Source: Planctomycetaceae bacterium (lineage in GTDB: Bacteria; Planctomycetota; Planctomycetia; Pirellulales; Pirellulaceae). From it: a DNA stretch of 64,000 nucleotides. Below, one piece after another: positions 34,644 through 42,280 of the stretch. Location of the stretch: contig JAAYDI010000194.1 in NCBI GenBank assembly GCA_012729315.1, forward strand, positions 1-64,000, given 5' to 3'. The stretch's first letter is position 1, and each line of letters starts with the position of its first letter. The translations under genes were made by a program, and so were the position numbers. The notes beneath the pieces are model-generated. The model ran no database searches. It had not been told where the DNA came from and saw only the letters and a program-made list of their open reading frames with translations.

Positions 34644-35959
34644 AAGCACGACTCGTACCACTTTATCTCGACCCGGGCCGGGACGACGAATTCGACCGGC
34701 AGTTGGCAGCGATTCATGAGTTGCTGGGTGAGTACGCGGAGTTCCTCGCGCCGGTTGCGCTGGGGCAACCGCTGCCGGAGGCGGAGGGGGTGATTTTCCC
34801 GCAGGTGCTGGGGGAGGCGTACCGGCAGGTGCCGGCGTTTCAGGCCATCCGCCTCCCGATCCTGCTGATCACGTCCGAGTTCGGCACGCTCTCGATGTGG
34901 GACTGGGAGATTGCCGAGTATCTGCGTGCGCATGGCGTGGCGACGATCGGGCCGTATACGCTGCCGCAGGCCCAGATCGTCTGCCGGGCGCTGGCGGTGC
35001 AGCGGGAACTCCGCGAGACGACCTTTCTGGTCTACCAGGACGATCCCGGGGAGGGGCACCAGGCGAGCATTTTCAAGCGTTTCTACTGGTGGGAAGACGA
35101 GTGCTCGCAGCGGCTGCACGACAAGTTCGGCGTGAAGGTGGTGAAGCGGAGTTTCCGCGAGTTGGGGGCTGCCGCGCAGGCGATCTCCGACGCGGACGCC
35201 GACCAGGCCTGGGCCGAGCGGCAGCTGCCGACCGATGGGCTGTCGCCCCGCGCGATCCGCAGCGCTGTGAAAATGTACCTGGCGTTGCGGCGCGACCTTG
35301 ATGCGGATCCGTCGATTCGTGCGGTTGGCATCAACTGTCTGAACGAATCCCGCTTCTCCGATACCACACCGTGCCTGGCCTGGAACCTGCTGTACCAGGA
35401 GCGGCAGCTGATCTGGGGCTGCGAAGCCGACACGATGTCGATGCTGACGAAGTACCTCCTGAACAAGTCCCTCGGGGCGCCGGTCATGATGACGAACCTG
35501 TACCCGTTCCTCCTGGGGCAGGCGGCGCTGAAACACGAGCGGATTGCGAGTTTCCCGGAGGTGGACGCGGATCCGGAACACCATGTGCTGGTCGCGCACT
35601 GCGGTTATATGGGGGTCATCCCGCACACTTTCTGCACCGACTGGACCCTGCGCAAGAAGGTGCTCGCGATTGTCGACGACAATGCGTCGGCGATCGACGC
35701 CCGGTTGCCCGTCGGCGACGTGACGCTGGCCAAACTCCACCCGGCGTTGGACAAGCTGACCGTTGCCCAGGGGCAGCTCACCGGTTACGCGCAGTTCACC
35801 GGCTCCGACTGCTTGAACGGCGGCATCATCAAGGTCCGTGACGGCCACGCCTTCTTGAACGCCCTGGCATCCCACCACTATCTGGTGCTGGTCGGGCACC
35901 ATCTCGTGGATATCCAGTTTCTGGGCCGCGTGTTCGGTCTGAGCATTGAGGAGATATAA
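34640..35959 (+). CDS. L-fucose/L-arabinose isomerase-like protein
   Basis: 439 residues, start overlapping the previous stop. The N-terminal half (V-P-L-Y-L-D-P-G...G-V-I-F-P-Q-V-L-G-E-A) and central L-I-T-S-E-F-G-T-L-S-M-W-D-W-E-I fit the alpha/beta substrate-binding domain of the fucose/arabinose isomerase fold. N-C-L-N-E-S-R...T-P-C-L-A-W-N-L-L-Y and the later G-C-E-A-D-T-M-S-M-L-T are also typical of this superfamily, in which an acidic residue of this kind binds metal. Isomerase activity on an oxidised or deoxy sugar is likely but unproven. It lies two bases before the epimerase gene. Confidence 0.75.
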   Translation: MKARLVPLYLDPGRDDEFDRQLAAIHELLGEYAEFLAPVALGQPLPEAEGVIFPQVLGEAYRQVPAFQAIRLPILLITSEFGTLSMWDWEIAEYLRAHGVATIGPYTLPQAQIVCRALAVQRELRETTFLVYQDDPGEGHQASIFKRFYWWEDECSQRLHDKFGVKVVKRSFRELGAAAQAISDADADQAWAERQLPTDGLSPRAIRSAVKMYLALRRDLDADPSIRAVGINCLNESRFSDTTPCLAWNLLYQERQLIWGCEADTMSMLTKYLLNKSLGAPVMMTNLYPFLLGQAALKHERIASFPEVDADPEHHVLVAHCGYMGVIPHTFCTDWTLRKKVLAIVDDNASAIDARLPVGDVTLAKLHPALDKLTVAQGQLTGYAQFTGSDCLNGGIIKVRDGHAFLNALASHHYLVLVGHHLVDIQFLGRVFGLSIEEI

Positions 35960-35961
35960 AC

Positions 35962-36819
35962 ATGAAGGTCGGCATCGACAGTTACTGCTACCACCGTTAC
36001 TTCGGCGAGATCTATCCTGAGCAGACCGATCCGGGCGTGCGTTGGACGTTCCAGGACTTCGTGCGGCGGGCGGTCGAGCTGGGCGTGGCGGGCGTGTCCC
36101 TGGAGTCGTGTTTCTTCGACAGTCTGGAGCCGGGTTACCTGTCCGAGATCAAGGCGGTGCTGGACGAGAACTCCCTGGAACGTGTGCTGGCCTGGGGGCA
36201 TCCCGACGGACTGGAGGCGGGACGCAGCGAGAAGGCCTGGCGGGAGATGAACTCGCTGATACCGAAGGCGCGGTTCATGGGTGCTGACATCATGCGGATC
36301 GTCGCCTCCTCGCTCATGTTTCGCAACGAGCCGCACGCACCGCAGATCGAAGCCATTGTGAAGATGCTCAAGACCAGCGTCCAGATCGCCGCCGACAACG
36401 GCGTCATCCTGGCACTGGAAAACCACATCGACTATACATCGGCCGAGATCCAGGAGATTCTCGAACGCGTCGGGTCCGATGCATTGAAGGTGAACTTCGA
36501 CACGGGCAACACGCTGCGTATGATGGAGGATCCGGTGGCGGCGGCGCGGCGGCTGGGTCCCTTCACCGTGGCCACGCACACGAAAGACCTGGATGCCTGC
36601 CGCCACGTGCGCCCTGAGGAGTGGTACTTCTTCTCGTCGGTCCCCGTCGGCACCGGCCTGATCGACATGCGCGGCGTCGTGCTGGCCCTGAAGGAATGCG
36701 GCTACCAGGGCGTGCTGGCGGTGGAGTCGGATCATCACAAGGACAACCAGGACGAGGACCAGCTTGTGGCCGCGAGTGTCGCGTACCTCAAACAACTGCT
36801 GGCTGAACTGGAAGGGTAA
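35962..36819 (+). CDS. Sugar phosphate isomerase/epimerase (TIM-barrel, AP-endonuclease-2 fold)
   Basis: 285 residues. Likely metal ligands are Glu153 (L-A-L-E-N-H), Asp180 (N-F-D-T-G-N), His206 (V-A-T-H-T-K-D) and Glu255 (L-A-V-E-S-D-H), the order found in xylose-isomerase-like epimerases and inosose dehydratases. The N-terminus K-V-G-I-D-S-Y-C-Y is typical. It would epimerise or dehydrate a keto-sugar. Only two bases follow the isomerase-like gene, so it is certainly co-transcribed. Confidence 0.88.
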   Translation: MKVGIDSYCYHRYFGEIYPEQTDPGVRWTFQDFVRRAVELGVAGVSLESCFFDSLEPGYLSEIKAVLDENSLERVLAWGHPDGLEAGRSEKAWREMNSLIPKARFMGADIMRIVASSLMFRNEPHAPQIEAIVKMLKTSVQIAADNGVILALENHIDYTSAEIQEILERVGSDALKVNFDTGNTLRMMEDPVAAARRLGPFTVATHTKDLDACRHVRPEEWYFFSSVPVGTGLIDMRGVVLALKECGYQGVLAVESDHHKDNQDEDQLVAASVAYLKQLLAELEG

Positions 36820-36845
36820 TGCGCACAGGGTCATACGCGCCAGCG

Positions 36846-36872
36846 GCCGGTGCCGGTGCAGCAGGCACCGGC
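36846..36872 (+). other. Intra-operon hairpin, perfect 9-bp stem
   Basis: GCCGGTGCC (36846-36854) pairs with GGCACCGGC (36864-36872) around a 9-base loop, in a 91-base gap before a Gfo/Idh/MocA gene. No T-run follows. Confidence 0.5.
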
Positions 36873-36910
36873 AGGGGGCGGCGCACAGGCATCTACCGGA
36901 GGAACAAGCC

Positions 36911-38074
36911 GTGAGGAAACTCAACGTCGCCCTGATCGGTTACAAGTTCATGGGAAAGGCCCACAGCTACGCGCTGATGGCCACGCCGTTCTTCTTCAAG
37001 ACGGGGATCGAGCCGGTCCGCAAGGTCCTGGTGGGACGCCACGCCGGGCCGCTCCAGCAGGCGGCGCAGGATTTCGGCTGGGAGGAATGGGCCACCGACT
37101 GGCGGGAAGTCGTGCAGCGTCCGGACATCGACGTCGTCGACATCGCCACGCCCCCCAGCACGCACGCGGAGATCGCGATGGCCGCGGCCGCGGCGGGCAA
37201 ACACATCTTCTGCGAGAAGCCATTCACCGTCACGGTGGAAGAAGCGGAGCGGACGCTGGAGGCTGTGCAGCGCGCCGGGGTCTTCCACATGCTCGGGTTC
37301 AACTACCGCCGCGTCCCGGCGATCGGACTGGCCAGGCAACTGATCGCCTCCGGACGCCTGGGCCAGATCTATCATTTCCGCGCGGCGTATCTCCAGGACT
37401 GGATCATGGACCCCCAGTTCCCACGCATCTGGAAACTGAATCGAGCGCTGGCCGGCTCCGGGCCGCATCATGAACTGAACAGCCACATCGTCGACCTGGC
37501 GCTGTACCTGGTGGGCAAGATCAGCCGCGTCATCGGCATGGAGGAGACGTTCATCAAACAGCGGCCGGCAGAGGCGGAACCCGATCAGCTGTCGACGATG
37601 TTGACGGCCCAGGCCAGCGCCTCGAAGATGGTGGACGTGGACGTGGACGACACGACCGCGTTCCTGGCTCGCTTCGCCGATGGTGCAGTGGGCACGTTCG
37701 AATCGACCCGTTTTGCGGCCGGACGCCGCAATCATAACCGGATCGAAGTGAACGGCTCCAAAGGCTCCGTGTACTTCGATCTGGAAAAGATGAATCTACT
37801 CGAGTACTACAATGTAGACGATCCGGCGGATGTGCCCGGGTTCCGGACCATCCAGGTCAATGAGAGCTGCCACCCGTATATTGACCATTGGTGGCCGCCC
37901 GGGCACGGGATCGGATACCAGAACACGTTCGTCAACCAGTTCGCGGACTTCTTCCAGGCCATTGTGCGGGGGACGCCGCCGGAACCGGGCTTCGAAGTGG
38001 GGTTGGAGAACCAGAAGGTGCTGGAGGCCGTCACCCGGTCGATAGCGGACGAGCGGTGGGTTTCCGTGTCGTAG
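36911..38074 (+). CDS. Cytoplasmic Gfo/Idh/MocA dehydrogenase, larger type
   Basis: 387 residues from GTG 36911, with GGAGGA seven bases upstream. L-N-V-A-L-I-G-Y-K-F-M-G-K-A-H is the Rossmann loop, F-C-E-K-P-F the hallmark motif, and L-G-F-N-Y-R-R-V-P with E-L-N-S-H-I-V-D-L-A the catalytic region. No export signal. It has 37 more residues than the first dehydrogenase of the operon and shares few exact motifs with it, so the two probably act on different intermediates. The C-terminal P-P-G-H-G-I-G-Y-Q-N-T-F is characteristic of a subgroup of these enzymes. Confidence 0.87.
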   Translation: MRKLNVALIGYKFMGKAHSYALMATPFFFKTGIEPVRKVLVGRHAGPLQQAAQDFGWEEWATDWREVVQRPDIDVVDIATPPSTHAEIAMAAAAAGKHIFCEKPFTVTVEEAERTLEAVQRAGVFHMLGFNYRRVPAIGLARQLIASGRLGQIYHFRAAYLQDWIMDPQFPRIWKLNRALAGSGPHHELNSHIVDLALYLVGKISRVIGMEETFIKQRPAEAEPDQLSTMLTAQASASKMVDVDVDDTTAFLARFADGAVGTFESTRFAAGRRNHNRIEVNGSKGSVYFDLEKMNLLEYYNVDDPADVPGFRTIQVNESCHPYIDHWWPPGHGIGYQNTFVNQFADFFQAIVRGTPPEPGFEVGLENQKVLEAVTRSIADERWVSVS

Positions 38075-38106
38075 AGGTTGGAATTGTACCAGGGAGAAAA
38101 CAGTAT

Positions 38107-39102
38107 ATGGCGCAGCGCTACCGCGTCGTGATTACTGATCTGCTCGACGACGATCTGGCACCGGAACGCGAGGTGCTGGGCAAGCTGGCGGATGTCGAGG
38201 CGCTGCAGGCGGGCAGCGAGGGGGACGTGCAGGGGCGCGTGGAACAGGCCGATTGCCTCATCGTGTATCACCTGATCCAGCTGACGAAGACGACGATCAG
38301 CCACCTGGAACGCTGCCGGGTCATCGTGCGAGGCGGTGTGGGGTATGACAACATCGATCACGCGCTGGCTCGCCAACGTGGGATTCCGGTCTGCAACGTG
38401 CCCGACTATGGCACGGAAGAGGTCGCCGATACGGCGCTCGGCATGCTGCTGGCACTCACGCGCGGCATCCACCGGGCGAACTCGCGGCTGCGGGACAACC
38501 CGGATGACTGGTCGTACGCGGTGTCGATGCCCCTGCTGCGACTGCGCGGACGCGTGCTCGGCATCGTCGGCCTGGGCCGTATCGGCACCGCCATGGCCCT
38601 GCGCGGCAAGGCGCTGGGTATGGATGTCGTGTTCTACGATCCCTACAAGCCCGATGGCTATGACAAGGCGCTCGGCATCCGCCGCGCGGATACACTCCCC
38701 GAACTGCTCGGTCAGGCGCACGCAGTCAGCCTGCACTGCCCGCTGACCGATGAGACCCGCTACATGATCAATGCCGAGGCCATGGCGCTCATGCCGGCCG
38801 GCGCGTATCTGATCAACACCGCGCGCGGAGGCGTGCTCGACTGTTCGGCGGTGCCCGAAGCTCTGGCGACCGGTCAGCTGGCGGGGGTCGGCATCGACGT
38901 GCTGGAAAACGAGCCGCCGCTGCCCGGCGATCCGCTGGTCGCCGCCTGGCGCGATCCGCAGCATGCGGCACATCACCGGCTGATCCTGAACCCGCACCTG
39001 GCCTGGTATTGCCAGGATGGCCGGGTGGAAATGCGCCGGAAGGCGGCCGATACCTGCCGCCGCGCGCTGCTCGGCATGCCGCTGCGCAACGTCATCAATT
39101 GA
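38107..39102 (+). CDS. D-isomer-specific 2-hydroxyacid dehydrogenase
   Basis: 331 residues from ATG 38107 with a GGGAG site upstream. V-R-G-G-V-G-Y-D-N-I-D carries the substrate Arg. L-G-I-V-G-L-G-R-I-G-T-A is the NAD loop. N-T-A-R-G-G-V-L-D and I-D-V-L-E-N-E-P hold the catalytic Arg/Glu, and N-P-H-L-A-W the catalytic His. The motif set resembles CtBP/phosphoglycerate-dehydrogenase relatives. It interconverts a 2-keto and 2-hydroxy acid and would be a late step after ring opening. Last gene of the operon. Confidence 0.9.
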   Translation: MAQRYRVVITDLLDDDLAPEREVLGKLADVEALQAGSEGDVQGRVEQADCLIVYHLIQLTKTTISHLERCRVIVRGGVGYDNIDHALARQRGIPVCNVPDYGTEEVADTALGMLLALTRGIHRANSRLRDNPDDWSYAVSMPLLRLRGRVLGIVGLGRIGTAMALRGKALGMDVVFYDPYKPDGYDKALGIRRADTLPELLGQAHAVSLHCPLTDETRYMINAEAMALMPAGAYLINTARGGVLDCSAVPEALATGQLAGVGIDVLENEPPLPGDPLVAAWRDPQHAAHHRLILNPHLAWYCQDGRVEMRRKAADTCRRALLGMPLRNVIN

Positions 39103-39565
39103 ACGGCGCCACCGTTCGTGGTCCCGATACCAATAGCGCCAGGCGCAGTCGTGGTGCCGCGCACGTGAGAACACGAAGCAGACGGCGGCACGCAGGACGG
39201 CGCCGAACATGGGCCCCACGACCCGTGTCCCTTCACCAGCCCGGTAGTACCGCTCAGATAGCACGGATGAGCTGTCACTGAGTCGACTCCAGCGTTGCAG
39301 CTCAAGACGTCAGTTCGCGTGACGCGAATAGGTCACGAAACGTGACTTCTATCGACACACGTTTGCCGGATCGGACCGGCACGCCGCCGCTCGGCGCGGC
39401 CCACACACGATTGTACCGTCGTGAATTCTGAATTCGTGAATTCTGGATTCGTGAATTCTGAACTCTGGGTCCTGGATCCCTCGGTCTGGACGGCGGGCCG
39501 AGCAGACCTGACAATGGGCAGCGAGTGTTTATTTGTCCAACTGTATCACCAGACATGAGAGTACG
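39103..39565. other. Intergenic region with 15-bp tandem repeats
   Basis: About 460 bases with no supported gene. GTGACGCGAATAGGTCACG (about 39318) and CACGAAACGTGAC follow each other and can pair partly. The 15-bp repeat is listed separately. Confidence 0.5.
39421..39465. repeat. Three 15-bp tandem units, GTGAATTCTGAATTC type
   Basis: Units: GTGAATTCTGAATTC (39421-39435), GTGAATTCTGGATTC (39436-39450), GTGAATTCTGAACTC (39451-39465). It lies about 100 bases before the GH89 gene. Confidence 0.9.
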
Positions 39566-42187
39566 ATGAAGACGCGCCGTTTACGAACGATCTTTTTGCT
39601 GTGTGTTGCCGGGCTGCTGTGCGGCTGGTCGCGGGTCCAGTCTGCTGAGGCGGTCGCACCGGAGCAGGCTGCCCGGGGTGTGCTGCAACGGGTCATTCCC
39701 GAGGTAGCCGACGCGTTTGACCTGGAGGTAATCCCGTCCGCCGCTGGCCGCGACGTATTTGAAATCGAGAGTGTCGACGGCCGGCTCGTCGTGCGGGGCT
39801 CGAGCGGTGTCGCCATTGCGTCCGGTGTGAACTGGTATTTGAAGTATGTGTGCCATTGCCATCTGTCGTTCAATGGCGACCAGCTCGATATTCCTCGGCC
39901 GTTGCCCGGCGTGGCGGAGAAGATCCGCTGCGTGAGTCCGTATCAGTACCGTTACTTTTTCAATTTCTGTGCCTTCAGCTACACACTGGCCTGGTGGGAT
40001 TGGGATCAGTGGCAGCGCATGATCGACTGGATGGCGCTGCACGGCATCAACATGCCGCTTTCAGTGACCGGTCAGGAGGCGGTCTGGCAGAACGTGTATC
40101 GAAGCATGGGACTGACCGACGCGCAACTGGCTGATTTTTTCGTCGGGCCGGGTTTTCTGCCATTCGGCTGGATGGGATGCCTGGACGGTTGGGGCGGGCC
40201 GCTGCCGCAGAGCTGGATAGACAGCCATGTGCGGCTCCAGCAGCAGATTGTGGCGCGCGAGCGCGAGCTGGGGATGACACCGGTACTGCAAGGTTTTACC
40301 GGGCACGTACCGGCTGCCCTGCGCGAGCGGTTTCCGGCGGCGAAGTTCCAGCAGCTGCCCAGTTGGTGCTACTTTCCTGGCACGCAATTCGTCGATCCCA
40401 GCGATCCGCTGTTCGAGCAGATCGGCAAGGCATTCATAGAGGAACAGACGCGCCTCTACGGCACCGACCATTTGTATGCCTCGGATACCTTCATCGAGAT
40501 GTCGCCGCCGAGCAATGATCCCGAGTTCCTGGCCGACATGAGTCGCGCCGTGCTGGGTGCCATGCAGGCGGGTGATCCACAAGCCATCTGGGTCATGCAA
40601 GGCTGGCTGTTTTTCCACAACCCGGACTTCTGGCAACCGCCGCAGGCCCAGGCGCTGTTTGACGCCGTCCCGAACGAGCGGATGGTTGTGCTCGATCTCT
40701 TCTGCGAGGCCAAATCGGTCTGGGATCAGACCGAAGCCTTTCACGGAAAACCTTGGGTGTGGTGCATCATCCACAGCTTCGGTGCCCGCGTGGGCATGTA
40801 TGGCGGCTTGCCCCAGATCCTCAACAATCTGAACACAGCGCTCACCAGTGACGAACGAGGTGACCTGCGGGGTATCGGGGTGATCATGGAAGGGTTCGGC
40901 TACAACCCGCCGGTCTACGATCTGATGACTGACATGATCTGGCGCGACGAAGTACCCGAGCTTGACGAGTGGCTGGCGGGTTTTGTGCTGCGCCGTTACG
41001 GACAACGCGTGGAGCGAGCCGATCAGGCCTGGGAGTTGTTGCGGCGCACTGTGTATCAACTGCCCGGCTACTCCGGCTCGGTCATCTTCGACCGCCCCTC
41101 CTTGCATATAGGCCAATCGATTGCATACGACACAATGCAGTTGGCGAAAGCAGGTGACCTGCTGCTGGCGAGCGCGGGAGAATTGGGATCGGTCGACACG
41201 TACCAATTCGACGCCGTGCACCTGACCCGGCAGGTCCTGGGCGATCTGGCCGGTAGCCTGTACCTGGATGTGGTCGACGCGTATACGGCCCGGGACCAGG
41301 CCGCGCTGCAAAAGGCAGGTCAGCGGTATCTGGAGCTGATGCGCGACATCGATCGGCTGCTTGGTACCCGCCGCGAATTCCTGCTGGGAGCGTGGCTGCA
41401 CGATGCCACACGCTGGGGAACCACCGACGAGGAACGCCGGTTGCTGGAATGGAACGCCCGCAATCTGATCACGCTGTGGGGGCCGCGCGACAGCGTCCTG
41501 CACGAGTACTCGTATCGCCAATGGTCCGGCTTGATCCACGGATTCTACCTCAGACGCTGGGAGCTGTTCCTCGAGAGGCTCGCGCAGTCGCTCGAGTCGG
41601 ACACGGCGTTCGATGCCGCCCAGTTCGAACAGGAGATCCGCGCGTGGGAAGAAGACTGGACGCACGGCACGGAGCCGTATCCCACCGAACCGGTTGGAGA
41701 CCCCGTGCTCGTCAGCCAGGAAATCTGGGCCAAGTACCGCGAGTCGATTTGCCAGTCGGTCGGGCCGAATCAGGTTAGCCTCTCGACCGGCAAGCCTGTT
41801 TCCTGCTCCAGCGCCCTGCCGCAATATCCCGCCACGTTTGCCAATGATGGCCGCACGCGCAACACCAACGTCTATTGGGCCACCGACGTGGAGATCGACA
41901 GCGAGCCATGGTGGCAAGTCGATCTGGAAACGCCGACCTCGATCAGCCGTGTGGTCGTGGTGCCGTACTATGACGGACAGCGCTACTACGGCTTCACGGT
42001 CCAGACGTCCCTGGATGGGGAGACCTGGAAGACGGTCGCCGATCGGAGGGACAACCAGCTGCCGTCCACGAGGGCGGGGTACGAGTGCCGATTTGAGCCG
42101 CACGCGGCCCGTTTTGTCCGCGTCACGATGCCTCACAACTCGGCCAATACCGGCCGCCATCTGGTGGAGGTCATGGTGTACGAATAA
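39566..42187 (+). CDS. Secreted alpha-N-acetylglucosaminidase (GH89) with C-terminal discoidin domain
   Basis: 873 residues from ATG 39566 with a signal peptide (T-I-F-L-L-C-V-A-G-L-L-C-G). The NAGLU-like body contains R-Y-F-F-N-F-C-A-F-S-Y-T-L-A-W-W-D-W and A-L-H-G-I-N-M-P-L. Predicted catalytic residues are Glu311 (S-D-T-F-I-E-M-S-P-P) and Glu442 (G-V-I-M-E-G-F-G-Y-N-P), close to human Glu316 and Glu446. The last about 130 residues (W-A-T-D-V-E-I-D...W-W-Q-V-D-L-E-T) are an F5/8 type C (discoidin) carbohydrate-binding domain. It releases terminal alpha-linked GlcNAc from glycans outside the cell and may feed the preceding catabolic genes, although it has its own promoter region. Confidence 0.92.
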   Translation: MKTRRLRTIFLLCVAGLLCGWSRVQSAEAVAPEQAARGVLQRVIPEVADAFDLEVIPSAAGRDVFEIESVDGRLVVRGSSGVAIASGVNWYLKYVCHCHLSFNGDQLDIPRPLPGVAEKIRCVSPYQYRYFFNFCAFSYTLAWWDWDQWQRMIDWMALHGINMPLSVTGQEAVWQNVYRSMGLTDAQLADFFVGPGFLPFGWMGCLDGWGGPLPQSWIDSHVRLQQQIVARERELGMTPVLQGFTGHVPAALRERFPAAKFQQLPSWCYFPGTQFVDPSDPLFEQIGKAFIEEQTRLYGTDHLYASDTFIEMSPPSNDPEFLADMSRAVLGAMQAGDPQAIWVMQGWLFFHNPDFWQPPQAQALFDAVPNERMVVLDLFCEAKSVWDQTEAFHGKPWVWCIIHSFGARVGMYGGLPQILNNLNTALTSDERGDLRGIGVIMEGFGYNPPVYDLMTDMIWRDEVPELDEWLAGFVLRRYGQRVERADQAWELLRRTVYQLPGYSGSVIFDRPSLHIGQSIAYDTMQLAKAGDLLLASAGELGSVDTYQFDAVHLTRQVLGDLAGSLYLDVVDAYTARDQAALQKAGQRYLELMRDIDRLLGTRREFLLGAWLHDATRWGTTDEERRLLEWNARNLITLWGPRDSVLHEYSYRQWSGLIHGFYLRRWELFLERLAQSLESDTAFDAAQFEQEIRAWEEDWTHGTEPYPTEPVGDPVLVSQEIWAKYRESICQSVGPNQVSLSTGKPVSCSSALPQYPATFANDGRTRNTNVYWATDVEIDSEPWWQVDLETPTSISRVVVVPYYDGQRYYGFTVQTSLDGETWKTVADRRDNQLPSTRAGYECRFEPHAARFVRVTMPHNSANTGRHLVEVMVYE

Positions 42188-42280
42188 CGCGCCGCCGGAC
42201 TCCTGTCCCGGCCGGCAGGATCGATCACTGGTACAATGTCGAGGAATGCTCGGCGCAGACTGTTATAGGAGAACCTGATC

